Assembly: GCA_910591455.2 (NCBI GenBank)
Contig: OU342804.1
Span: 22,904,484-22,968,483, forward strand
Reading direction: 5' to 3'
DNA length: 64,000 nucleotides
DNA from: Pholis gunnellus
Lineage: Eukaryota; Chordata; Actinopteri; Perciformes; Pholidae
Positions 50,965 through 62,728 of this stretch are shown one piece after another. The notes under the pieces are model-generated. The model had not been told where the DNA came from. It did not search any database and saw only the letters and a program-made list of their open reading frames with translations. The translations under genes were made by a program, and so were the position numbers. Each line of letters begins with the position of its first letter. Position 1 is the stretch's first letter.

Positions 50965-51345
50965 GGTTAGCTTAGCTTAGCACAAAGATTGGAAATAGGG
51001 GAAACAGCTAGCCTGGATCTTTTCAAGATGTGTCTACCAACACCTTTAAAGCTCACTAACACGTTTTACATTATGTGCGCCAGGCCAAGAAATCATCTCA
51101 CACTTAAACCACAACATGCTGTTTTTACAGTTTGATTATTTTACAAATGATGAACGACTTAGATATGACACGTTAGTAAATTAGCTTATAGCTGCTGGTT
51201 GACAGATTCTGTTAACTTTAAACAGAGCCAGGCAAGCTGTTTCTATTCTTTGTGCTAAGCTAACCTAATTATCTGCTGGCTGTAGCTTCATATTTATTGT
51301 AGAGAGATGAAAGTGGCATCGATCTCCTCATCTAGATCTGGGAAA
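50965..51345. repeat. Inverted pair of the dispersed teleost repeat, copy 3
   Basis: The left arm has GGTTAGCTTAGCTTAGCACA and GGGGAAACAGCTAGCCTGGA on the + strand. The right arm carries the same phrases on the - strand (AGCCAGGCAAGCTGTTTCTA, TTTGTGCTAAGCTAACC, ATCGATCTCCTCATC). The arms lie about 210 bases apart. This may be the near-complete form of the element whose single arms lie at 5.2 and 39.4 kb. Confidence 0.75.
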
Positions 51346-51749
51346 GACCGACATTAGCTAGATTGCTGACTTTATGATTCTTGTGCTACATTATGCAGTA
51401 CCTGACACTTGTTGCAATAGTTGCCACTGATCAGCAAACGTTTGCTTTTAGTAAAAGTATATATTATTAGCAAAATGTAGTAAAATTATCATAAAAGTAG
51501 TACTCAATGTAGAAAAGTGGCCCTGACTGATGCATGTGTAAGTAGCATTATAGTATTGTAGTAGTAGTCGAGGTAGAGCTAATTTGAAGTATTTCATATA
51601 TTTCTGGGTTTAATCTATTTAATCACAATGCTTTGTATTTTATAAGCTCATCATGAGCCTTGTATGTTTTATGTCACGTCGTAGTCTGTTTAGAAACCTG
51701 TTACTATAAGTGAAGACTAAATCTCAATTTAAAAGTCTAAATATTTCAC

Positions 51750-51865
51750 CTGAATTGTTGTGGAATGGAAGTATACAGAGGCATTACATGGAAATACCCA
51801 AATAAAGTACAAGTACCTAAACCTTACAGTATTTGAGTAAATGTACTAAGTTACATTCCACCACT
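51750..51865. repeat. Fragment of the 'ACTTGAGTAA' dispersed repeat family
   Basis: It contains AAATAAAGTACAAGTACCTA, ACAGTATTTGAGTAAATGTA and AGTTACATTCCACCACTGC, the last being the usual end of this family in fish spacers. Confidence 0.55.
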
Positions 51866-54800
51866 GCTTAGTGCTTACATTATATCATGAGGCTTTTCTG
51901 TCAGCATAACACAGTTGAAAAGAAACAGAATTAGCTAAAACAGCATTTTATGAGTCACATGTTTTCAGGTCTATTGTTTTGAATTTCACAATGTTTAGCG
52001 AGCGTACTCATGTTACTGTGTCCACCACTGTATTATGAGTACACATGGGAAGCTGGATCCCTGTTACCTTGGTTTAAGGAGTCTGAACACCTGTACACCT
52101 GTAATATTATATGCAATCTAATGGATCTGCATATGTGAAGATTATACTGTTCCGTTTTTTCTGCCAGAAAGGTGTAAATTCAACTATGTGTATTACTGTG
52201 TAGTTATATTTAGTGGTCTTGGTCTTGTATGTTTGTAAATGGTATGGGCAAAACATTAGATACACCTCTTATAAAGAAGTCCAGATCAACATCAAACTAC
52301 AACCTCTGTGATAAACATATAGTTAAATGAATACCTCTCTGACAGTAGCAATCAAAACTGAACAGTAGCATCTTTGTAAAGGTAGAAGCTATGGCTGACT
52401 TGTTGTATTGGAATGCATTAGATGTTATAGGAGTACTTAAAGCGCTCACTGAGTGTATGTTGGCAATACAGTTGATGTCACTACAGTTATACAGTCACTG
52501 TAAAATACTATGCACATGACCAATGGAAACATTTTGGAAAATAATGCACTGCACGCGATCTGTCTGTTTTTACGGTCTTTTTATGATGTTGTAATCTACT
52601 TGCAGAAAGTGAAAGAGACCAGTAAAAGACTTGACTAAACACACTCTGGCCTTAACATGAATCAATTACTTTTAACTACACAAGACAGTTTGTGACAGTA
52701 CTTTCTAATTGATTTTTGGAAGTTTTGTGGAAATTATTTGGATGTAATAAAGCCCAAAGTATTATCTGCCTTCTTCTGTTTCCTTCAGTTTCTAATGTTT
52801 TACACAATAGCGTCAAATGTGTCACACAAATTCAGTTGTCAATTATGTCAGTATATGGTTTATGACACTAACATTCTTTAACAATGTCTCTTTATCTTCT
52901 TCTTGTAACCATCCAGTGCAACATTTAAAGGCTCTTTCGTACAGAGGATGACAACAAGGCAACCGACCGTATGGAGGTCTGGATAATCCTGACCATATAT
53001 CACGTCAATGGATTCATTTAAAGGCAACCTTCAAGGAACTGAATCTGAAAGACAAGTTCCCAGTTCCTCATTTAATAATCTGTCACTGCATGTCCGGTAT
53101 TCTGCATGTACCTCATCTCTCAGGCCACAAGGAAGACAAACAGACTGCAACTTGTTCATATCTGTGTATAAAACCAGACTTCACGGAATCAAAGAAGAGG
53201 ACAAAACCAGAAATACCATTTTAAAAATAGTTATTTCAGATTTAAATGTCAATGTCTATAGCTCGGAGATAAATCTAACGCTAAATTACATCTGAACTGA
53301 ACATCACTTGAATTAAATACAATTTAATTACACGCTAGCAGATGCAGCAGTGATTAAATCAATATTTTATTTTAACTTTAATCAATACCTTTACTGACCC
53401 ACGCTGGGTAAAGAAAGGCATTTTCTCAACTGAATCATTTGAACCTTTTAAGCTGTTTTGAAATATTTATTGCATTTCTCAATTAACGTACTGCACACAA
53501 GCATATTATACAAAAGCAGCTCCTCAGTCCTACTGCCTAACAATCAAACCTGGACAACACAATTAGTGAAAAGTGAAAATCAGATCCAGTCTTGTTAAAT
53601 AATAACTTCATTTATTTCTAATTTTGTTCAGTTTTCACAAAGTCCTTGTCTTGAAGACAGGTGCGTTGGATCAAAAAGCCTGACTGTGAAGGAACCCAAA
53701 AATCCAGCACACACTGGTGCCGATGCTGTTTACCTGTATAAATGTTACCTGATAAATGTTCATAACCTCTTCACTAAAATGAGTACAGGTGATCAACAGT
53801 GTATATGTTTCTTTTTTGTTTTGTCCTTTTCCAGATCAATCCGCACTTAAAGTAACGTGGATACATCTGAACAAAAAACAGTTGACATAACTCTTTGACT
53901 CACCGGATGGCTTTGCTTTGCTCTTTTACATAACGTGTTTCATATAAAATGATCAGTAGAACTGTACTTCAGCACAGTTTTGATGTACCTGTACTTAACT
54001 TTAGTGATTTGGTTCTGTGCAACTTTATATTTCTCCACCATTTTTAGCTCCACTACATACGATACAGTACTACAATAGATCTACTAAAACTTCAGTTTTA
54101 GATTTGAATCAATGTTAACACATAACTTATTATTCTAAACTTGACTTAGTATTTAACGTAATTAAGGTGGATTTTACTCAGTGAAACTTTAACAAAATTT
54201 AGGTTGAACGTAGAATGTGTTTTAAACGAGACATTTTCTTTCACGACATGAACAAAAAGTCACCAGAAAAAGAATTATCCTTTGGCTTTACTGAAAATAG
54301 TTGTGATGGAAATAGTGCGTGGCGTGCTACAGCTCACTCTGTGTATTAATACTCTCGGAAAATGCTACTGTAGGCTATATGTCATCAGTTTTGCTCAGCC
54401 AGCTGTGATTAAAATGGGGCCTTTTCGAGGTTGACCACAGTCTGTGGTTTTAACAGCTCCTCAAACAGAGACTCTGGCCATTATGGTCTTCCATCAGACA
54501 ACAAGGAAAATACAACCGACAAGAAGACAGAAATATATCGAAAGCAACTATTTTACAGTTTTGTCAAGCAGCATGTAAGATTGAATGTGCATCAGAAGAT
54601 TAATGTTGTCGATAGATCTGCACGCAGTACAACTATTGTGAATATTATGTCCGACGATAATCACTATATTTTGCAGCTTCTGATAAGTCCTTTCTGTGTG
54701 ATTAATGTACCTGACTATGTTGCATAAAGTACAAAAGCAGTTTTCGAAACACGATTTGACCATGTTTTTAATGCGTAGTTGAGCTCTTCGTGCTCATGGG

Positions 54801-55533
54801 AATAAACACACTGACCTCGGTGAGAAGATAAACATAACCTCAGTATTTTAATCTCACAGAAAGTAATATTTTCAGCGCATTGCCTTATCACAATGCTGCA
54901 GTCTTCCTCTTAAACAGGCAGCGCTAACAATATACACACAGATTTGTGCTGCACTGTAACTGTTCTCATTAACTGTTATCTCTGCATCTGGAAAATATGC
55001 AGTATCTTTAGTTTTTACAGTTGTCAAAACCAACATATTTCATTTTTATTTTGCCTTAAGGCCTCATGAACATTTAAACCAAATGAGGGAAGACACCGCA
55101 GGCAAAAACATTGTTTTTCAATCACTGGTCAATTTAGAGCTTTTGTGCTATTTTTATTCCAAAACATGTCTTTTTACAGACTAGTGGAAAGAAAACATAA
55201 AAAATATTCAATTAGGTGTTTAATTAACGACACTTGCATCTATAGATTTCTCTGAAATTCACCAAAAGCAACCATTAGATAATGCCTCATTTGCATATTT
55301 AAACCTACAGTTTCAGAAAACCAATTCACCTGGACTTACTCACCTTAAACCTGATATAATGCATAACAATGCATTACTGAACCCAACAAACAGACTTATG
55401 CAGTTTCTTATTTGCAGAGGGACTCAATTCCCACCCAGGAGTTGTTACAGTATCTCCTCTGTGATAATGATAATCTCCATTTAGCTCCATTGTGGTTACA
55501 ACAGAGATACTGCACCTTCATCTTATCTTCCAG

Positions 55534-55534
<1 letters not shown>

Positions 55535-55565
<31 letters not shown>
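55535..55565. repeat. (GT)n microsatellite
   Basis: A pure GT tract of about 31 bases. Confidence 0.95.
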
Positions 55566-55567
<2 letters not shown>

Positions 55568-55723
55568 CAAAATTCTTCCTCAACAAACTCCTGTTTACAT
55601 CACCAAACAGCATGTTTCAGTCATTTCTCTACAGTGTAAGCTTTCAGTCCGTCAGTTTCAGGTCTGCAGTCAGAACCCGGACGTGTGACTGTTAGTGTGA
55701 CACTCAAAACTAAAAATAATATC

Positions 55724-55786
55724 CATTATTATATATATATGATGTATATATATATATTATGTATATATAATATATATATATATATC
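55724..55786. repeat. (TA)n-rich tract
   Basis: Three TA runs separated by GATG and TTATG-type interruptions, about 63 bases in all. The tract is largely self-complementary. Confidence 0.85.
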
Positions 55787-56075
55787 CAGTACAACTTGTT
55801 GTTGAGCTGTAAATGCTAGCATATCTTTTAAACAAATGTTTGTTTGTTTTATATGATTTTCTAGAATCATCTTAAGCTTGATGGTGGTTTTTATTGGAGC
55901 TGTTTGTACGTAAACTGAAAGCTACTGCAAATCAGATACAATGTCATTGTATGCTTAAACATACATGTCTAATAAAGCTTATATTGATTGATTCCACTTT
56001 AAGGTACAGTACATCATATAGTCATAGTAAGTTATACATTAGTAAACATAATAAGTTTGTATAATCTTGAATTTG

Positions 56076-56370
56076 GTAACACTTTACTTGAAACCCCCAA
56101 TTTAGCATTTGTGAGCCAGAAATAGTTGTTCACAAATATAAGGACATTTTTGTGTTCATTAATGTACAGTATTTGTCAAAATATATGATAACTTCCTCCA
56201 ATGAAGACATATTTATATTACATATATTATCATTATCTGTATCAGCAAAAATATCAATAAGCACTTAAAGATGTCCTTATATCTGCTTAGAACTATAGTA
56301 TGCAATAAACCGTTTATTAAAAGCTTATATGCTGCTTATAAATGACCTGAAGGGCAACAACCACTATTTG
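56076..56370. repeat. Dispersed-repeat fragment (TTACTTGAAACCCCC type)
   Basis: It begins GGTAACACTTTACTTGAAAC, related to the fragment at 1.3 kb, and continues through AT-rich sequence. The right border is uncertain. Confidence 0.4.
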
Positions 56371-56461
56371 TTACAGTATGACTCTACTGCTGTTGAGACC
56401 AAAGCATGCCATAATTAGAATTAAAACAAACAAAGTCAAGCGAACTTAAAATGTTAAGAGA

Positions 56462-56489
56462 CTCACTGTCAGAAGAAACTGACAGTGAG
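56462..56489. promoter_or_regulatory. Perfect 11-bp inverted repeat upstream of spi1
   Basis: CTCACTGTCAG and CTGACAGTGAG are exact reverse complements separated by six bases (AAGAAA). It lies about 420 bases upstream of the spi1 start codon. It could be a protein-binding palindrome or a hairpin in a longer transcript. Confidence 0.4.
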
Positions 56490-56647
56490 GACAACACTTG
56501 ATGATGATTGGCTGCTAAGGGAGGGGACAGTATGTAGACCCTGATAAATGTGAAGTTTCATGGTCTCCCCTGACAAATCATCAATGGCCAGGAACCTTCA
56601 ACAGACACACATATTGCTCCCACCCACACAAATTTTGCAGAAGTCAA

Positions 56648-56803
56648 AAGTTCCTTTTTCAATTTAGAGTCAAACAGCGGGCCTTGTTTATTTCATTTTA
56701 TTTGACTCCAGCTGAAGGCCTCCGAGAGTAGCTCAGGCTATAACTGTATGCTATACAATAAGAGAGAGGGAGAGACATTTTTTGGTTTTCGTTGAGAGGA
56801 AAT
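56648..56803 (+). promoter_or_regulatory. Candidate PU-box motifs at the spi1 5' end
   Basis: AAGTTCCTTTTTC at 56648-56660 reads GAAAAAGGAACTT on the - strand, and GAGAGGAAAT lies at 56794-56803. Both have the purine-rich flank plus GGAA core preferred by PU.1. Mammalian Spi1 is known to be autoregulated, so these are plausible autoregulatory sites. The transcription start is not visible. Confidence 0.35.
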
Positions 56804-56905
56804 TTTGAAACATTGTGCAATGGTGCCGCAAAGGTTTTGAAAGGTTGTGAGAGCTTTTTATCCCGCAAAGCATCTGAGACTCGATCCGTTGGAGAAGAGG
56901 TCTCC

Positions 56906-59900
56906 ATGTTGCATCCATACAGAATGGAGAGCTACCTCATCCCGCCTGTAAGTATCATTTATTTATTTTTTATCATTATCTAAACTCTGAGGACACTTTA
57001 AAGCTCAGAGGAGTTCCTTGAGTAGTTTGTTTTTTTGAATGCAGCGTTAAACAGAAACACATTTGATAGTTAAGAGGATGGACAACAAGTGTTATTTCAA
57101 ATTAAATGACTTATTGTGAGTCTACTTCAATTTGAATACAGCACACAAGTTGTAAGTCTTTTATACTACGGGCGACATGAAAATGAAACTCAAAACTTCT
57201 TGAGAGTTTCAGAACAGTTGTGGCAAGAAAAAAGTCATAATGATAACACAGCTATTACGAAAGCTTTATCTGACTTACAAATTACAAATGGTGTGTTTTA
57301 ATATGTAATGTGTGTTATTTGCATCAACATCCAGTTAAAGATTTTACTTTCAGGAATTTTTGTGACTGAAAATGTTTTTATTTGCTCTCTCAGCACTCAG
57401 AAGAAATGTACGATCCTGAGATCTACAGACATCAAATTGCAGAATATTATAATCCATATGTCCTAGATGCAGATATCCAGGCAGGTGAGTTTTACTCCAA
57501 CATGTGTTTTGTCTCATGTCACTTGTTCTATTAAATTACTGTGATGTTTAAATTAAAAACATTTAAAAATGCAAATAGATGATGATGGTGGTGGGGGGAA
57601 AGATCAAATGACATGAATCTCGTTTCAAATTTCAATTAAAGAAAAATATATAATAGTAATTTTATTCTGCTAATCTTCAAATTAATCACCATAACTTTAT
57701 GTGGTAACACTGTCTTTTTCTGGTGCATTATACGTAAAACGCCTGCAGTGTGCAGCTGGAGCGTACCACATCAGGGTGTATGGAACACAGGAAACAGATG
57801 CCATTTCTTTCGGCCGCTACAACTTACAGACATAGAACAAACTTTCGCCCCATGGGGTTTTGTGGATACAAGAGAGGGGCTTTACTTTCTCTTGTAATCA
57901 ACAGTTTTGCATATTGCACCAAAAAACATTCTAAATTGGGGTGGGAAAAACTTTTCCTGACCTTACAGCAAAAAACGCCCCCAATGAGAATGTGCCAGTT
58001 GTCATTGTGATAAAAATATCTCGTATTTATATTTATATCCAAAATACTTAGAAAATACAAATAAGAACACTATATATACAAAAGAGTAATCTGACAGTGT
58101 TACAGTGGATGTGTGATATGGCTTTATTATATGGCTTGATCCATTACTTTTAATAAGAGTATACAGTAGTATAATGGTAGTGGCAATAGTTTTCATAGTA
58201 AATACTGGTTCACTTAATGTTTGGCTCTCCTCTATGTTCATAGTTACACTTGAACTTGAAAGCTTTCAGTATCTTGTTTTGTTAAATCCATTCTGGGAAA
58301 AAACACAAAACATGAAAGAAAGTGCAAATTTCAAGTTAACGGCTGTGGCAACAAACAGGAAAGGGCTTCCTGCTGAATTTTCTATTATTCTCCTCATTTC
58401 TTTGGTTTATGCAAACTCAAGCACAGTGAGCAAGTAGCTCGTCATCAAGTCTAGTTGCTTTTGACTTTGTGGTTTTAGATATCTAATGACAAAGATTGAT
58501 TTCCATAGACAGTCTGGCTTCTTTCATGAGTCATCTCAAACTGTTTAAACATGTATTTCCGCTTCACTTTAAAGGCATGTTTATGACTTTTATATGAAGC
58601 TGTGTGTTCCAGTTAACCACTGAGGTTCATTTCTGTCTTGTTTTGGAGTTATACAGTCAACAAAACGCAGTGGCCATTATGCTGTTTCTCTCTCTCTCTC
58701 TTCAGATCACTGGGAGTACCACACTCACCCTCACGTACACCCTGTAGAGTTTGAGAACCTCCAAGAGGCTAACTTCACAGAGCTTCAGAGTGTGCAGACT
58801 CTGCATGCGCCCAGCCTGTTACGACACGACGTCATACGGTACGACGCGGAACACCTGCTGGATCCAAATCTTGGGGCACATCCTCACGTGTTACAGCAAC
58901 CAGTAAGTCCATCTGTCATCCAACAAAACCATACATTAAAGGAATGAAAAGTACATCAGCACACATGTTGCACACAATAAATATACATTTAAATCTTATT
59001 ACAATGAAGAAAACTAAAAATGTCTATTTTGTTGTGTTCAGTGACAAAGACTTTCCGTAACGCTAATGCCACTAAAATATAATTCCAAGGAACAGACAAC
59101 TGTTGATTGTTTGGAAATGTCACACAGAGGCTTTATGACCTTCATACACACCTCTAAATCTCCAAATATGCTTCTAGCTCACTGCAGCCATCTTCAAACT
59201 CTACATAATTCACAGTTTAGTTTCAAATTAGAGAGAACATTCAGGGAGCTGGAGGCCTTTTAGGGTCCTGTGACAAAAATCAGGAAGTGAATCTTTGAGT
59301 TACAAAAAAAACCTTACATTTTGGGGTTTTTGCTTTTTTAAAATTTCAGTATAAAAAGAATAATTTCTTCGAATAGAGTCTGAACACTTAGTTAAGCTCA
59401 CTCAGTGTCACAACTATACACACTCCACCCCTCCAGTTGTGACCCAGTGAACCGGAACAGAGATAGCAGCATTAAGTTGCAGTATCGCTTACCAAGTCAA
59501 CATTTTTAAATTGTGTTGGGTCCATCATTACAAGCTCTTGTTGTGCAGACAAGAATTAAAATATTTATATGGCACAATTCAAACACTTAAGGCTATTATA
59601 AGGTGCTTTGTATGTATCTAAAAGAAAAGAAAAGAAATATAGACTTTAAAAGAGTGAATCTAAAAGAAAATGTAAAGTTAGGTACGTACCAAATTCACAG
59701 GCTTATTTTATTTGTTAAATAAAAATATTGTGCCAAATACATCTGGCTGAACGCATCTACAATTTTTCCATCTGAGGTCACTGTGAGGCCAAAGGTGGCA
59801 GAGATTTAAATATTTCCCACTGTGTGATGTAGCTCAGTAACGTGCTGGAACAAGCAGGTACAGTACATAAATCCAACACAAAGTATATTCTATATGACAA

Positions 59901-62209
59901 AAAAAGCTGATTTTTAGATATACTTGAATCTTTAGAAATACTGGGGCATCTTTGTGTTCACACACCTATTGTTCTTTCCAGGAATATATGATGATAATAA
60001 CAACTAATTATTCATTTTGAAATAATATATTTTCAACCAAAATTGTATTTAATTTCATGTAATTTTATTTTATTCCGTGCATCTAGCACGGCTTTATTAT
60101 ATGGCTTGATTCATTACTTTTAAGAGTATACAGTAGTATAGTTGTAGTAGTTGCAATAGTTTGCATAGTAAATACTGGTTCACTTAATGTGTGGCTCTCC
60201 TCTATGTTCAGAGTTACACTTGAACTTGAAAGCTTTAATTATCTTGTTTGATTATTGAATCCATTCTGAGAAAAAGACAAAGGCAAATTTCAAGTTAACG
60301 GCTGTGGCAACAAACAGGAAAGGGCTTCATGCTGAGTTCTCTATTATTCTCCTCATTTCATTTGGTTTATGCAAACTCAAGCACAGTCAGCAAGTAGCTC
60401 GTCATCAAGTCGTTGCTTTGGTCTTAGTGGTTTTAGATATCTAATGACAAAGATTGATTTCCATAGACATAGAGTCCATGGAAATGTAATTATAATATTT
60501 TCTTTCCGTACATCTAGCACTGCTCACAGGTAAACCTGAATTTGATTGGATGGGTAGCATTGTAATAATGAAAAAAACATAATGTGAAAGGTATTCACAA
60601 TCAAATAGAATAGTGAAAACACTGGAAGACTTTATATTCCAGTTTTCAGTGTTTCTTGAGCATGAGGCACAGATATATAACATACATACACAAGGACCTA
60701 TCTACTAAAACACAAGACACAAGTTTATTTCAGCTACACAATTTGTGTTTTTGCTGTTTGTATCCATTACAAAGAAGCCACAAAGCATGTGTGCTTTTAG
60801 GTCACATGATGATGGTTCGCTAAAGCAGCGTCCACAGATTGCAGCTCATGCAGAGAGATGTCACCTCTTTCACTCACAGTGAGAATATTTTAGTGCAAAC
60901 CTACATGTCTGAATATGTCTGATGTCTCGTATTTCTTTGAAAATGTGCGGTCGGGGATGAGTCGTAAATATTACTGGTGGATGTAGTATTCAGTCAATTT
61001 ACTGAAGTAAAAGTATCAAAACCACACTGAAAATATTTTATTGTAAGTGAAATTTCTGCATTCAAAAGAAGACATTCTCCCTCCCAACTCATCAATTACC
61101 ATCACTCAGTCTGTGGCCCTATGCTTCAAACTCTAACACTAGTTTGGTATGTGGCCATGTCAGTTTCCAGTCGTTACGTGCATAGTGTCTTTACAAAATT
61201 ACGTCTGTCTTCACAGGAGGTTTAGGTAACAAAACCATCTAGTTAGGTTTAGGAAAGGTCTGTGTTGACGTTAACTTGACTGACTAAGCATCGGTATTTG
61301 ACGTGTTGGGAGTGAGATTGATTTGGCTGACGCCGCACCGAACCACCTGTCCATCTGCCGCTGTATTTTACCCTCACTCGTGAACAAGACCCCGAGATAC
61401 TTGAACTCCCTCTCTTGGGGCAGTGACTCACTCCCAACCCAGAGGGCACAATCCACCGTTTTCCGGTAGAAAAACATGACCTCAGACTTTGACTCTCATT
61501 CTGACCGTTTCGCACTTGTCTGCAAACCGCCACAGTGCATCATCTGCGAAGGGCAGAGACACAATTCTGAGGTCCCCAATTCGGACACTCTGACTATGGA
61601 CAAACTTTGTGTAACACCCACTGGAAACGTGTGCAACTGTGTGCCGAGTATACGGACCGAGCTATCACTTTTAAAGTGAGCGAGTACGTAAATACCCAAT
61701 TACAAGTCACGTTGAGTAAATATGCTCTCCGAATTTTTACATCACTAATTGAAACAATCTTTATCTACTCAGTCTCAGACTACCTGTGCATCCATACTGA
61801 CAAGTGAATCTTTTACAGTCAAAATTGTTTATTTATTTTCCCAGTAGGATCCCAACATTTCCAAACATGTCACGCTGTAGTCCATAAAATTATGCTTATT
61901 TTTTGCATAATTGTGGAACCAAAGAAATACCGATGACATATGTAACATTCTCATACAGTTTGAAAAACTGTTATTCTTCTAAAACAGGAAGGCAACATGA
62001 AGCAAATTTGAATACAATCAATAAGTAGGTCTAATTAACTTTGACTCCTGGGTTTTAGGTGGCGTTCTTCCCTCGGGCATTGTATCCACCACATGTGTCC
62101 CAGCGCAGCTCTGATGATGAGGAGCATGGAGCACGAAGTCCCCCACTGGAGGTGTCTGATGAGGAGTGTCTGAGAGATCGGGTCTCTTATGTCACACCAG
62201 GAGAGCTGG
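56906..62209 (+). CDS. spi1: Transcription factor PU.1, exons 1-4 (ETS-domain exon outside the window)
   Basis: ETS-family master regulator of myeloid and B-lineage development. Four exons join in phase: 56906-56947, 57394-57484, 58706-58902 and 62059-62209, giving 160 complete codons and one base. Exon 1 encodes MLHPYRMESYLIPP, which aligns with the mammalian start; Met1 has a weak context, Met7 (A at -3, G at +4) a strong one. Exons 2-3 hold the acidic and Gln-rich activation region (YRHQIAEYYNPYV, TELQSVQTLHAPSLL). Exon 4 encodes the PEST-like segment with SSDDEEHGARSPPLEVSDEE, matching the conserved phosphoserine region. The donor after CTGG at 62209 is GTAAGG. No sequence resembling the ETS domain is present up to 64000, so the gene is truncated by the window edge. 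It is head to head with slc39a13, as in mammals. Teleosts have two spi1 copies; which one this is cannot be settled here. Confidence 0.95.
58120..58511 (+). repeat. spi1 intronic cassette, copy 1 (intron 2)
   Basis: About 392 bases, from GGCTTTATTATATGGCTTGA to GATTTCCATAGACA, recur with roughly 90% identity by eye in the next intron at 60090-60469. Copy 1 lies 194 bases upstream of exon 3. Motifs inside include TTAACGG (58336), TGTGGC (58344), CAGGAA (58356), TTCCTG (58367) and TTATGCAAA (58407). Confidence 0.95.
60090..60469 (+). repeat. spi1 intronic cassette, copy 2 (intron 3)
   Basis: A direct repeat of 58120-58511, same orientation, 380 bases with a few small deletions. It keeps TTAACGG (60295), TGTGGC (60303), CAGGAA (60315) and TTATGCAAA (60367), but the second ETS-like core reads TTCATG instead of TTCCTG. 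A short sequence, TTCCGTGCATCTAGCAC / TTCCGTACATCTAGCAC, flanks this copy on both sides (60073 and 60503). Confidence 0.95.
61270..61600 (-). mobile_element. Decayed non-LTR retrotransposon fragment (reverse transcriptase)
   Basis: On the - strand, 61539-61550 encodes FADD, the catalytic box of reverse transcriptase. About 140 bases further comes CALWVGSESLPQEREFKYLG, then VLFTSEGKIQRQMDRWFGAA, which is the thumb region found in many fish LINE-type elements. The spacing between the two boxes is shorter than usual and the frame is broken, so the copy is dead. It lies in spi1 intron 3. Confidence 0.8.
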
Positions 62210-62388
62210 GTAAGGATAAAGATGTACAGGCCATTTCATGTGTGCAGTTGGGGAACACTCCAGCTCTCTACTGAGCAGTTAACACGGATACTCTAAAACG
62301 AAACCAGCTGTGCTGGCCATGTGAGGATTCTCAATCATCCAGGTCATGATATATCTAGAAGTGCTAAGTCACTTGACTTGCTTTAGAT

Positions 62389-62720
62389 AAGGGGTGTCAA
62401 ATATACGGCCTGAGGGCCAGAACCGGCACGCCAAAGGGTCCAATCCAGCTCTCTGAATGACTTTGCAAAGTGTGAAAATTGTGGATACAATATTATAGAT
62501 CCCGCGGGCTTACGTAAGGCTACGTGCCAAAACACTGTCAAGCATAGGCTACGGTTCATGTAGGAGCCACTGGTGGAAAATGTCAAAAAGGAGAAAAGTG
62601 GAGTGACAGAGTTTGGCCCAGTTGCTATTTCTTTCAGGACAACTGAGAGCAGAGAAGATAAATTAATTGATTCATATGCAATGGTTTGGCCCATGAACTA
62701 AAATGACTTTGAGACTCCTG
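62389..62720. mobile_element. Non-autonomous hAT-type element in spi1 intron 4
   Basis: The ends are AAGGGGTGTCAAA and, in reverse complement, CAGGAGTCTCAAA, both close to the CAGGGGTGTCAAA terminus of hAT/Charlie-like elements. The flanks carry an 8-bp target-site duplication with one mismatch, CTTTAGAT (62381-62388) and CTTCAGAT (62721-62728). The body keeps family phrases such as ACGGCCTGAGGGCCAGAACC and GACTTTGCAAAGTGTGAAAA. There is no coding capacity. Confidence 0.85.
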
Positions 62721-62728
62721 CTTCAGAT

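Larger units (their letters stand above)
51345..56400. other. Non-coding flank upstream of spi1
   Basis: There is no supported exon. Contents are dispersed-repeat relics (51.47-51.87 kb, 53.99-54.19 kb, 56.08 kb), a (GT)n and a (TA)n tract near 55.5-55.8 kb, and AT-rich sequence. Short open frames carry no motif. Confidence 0.5.
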
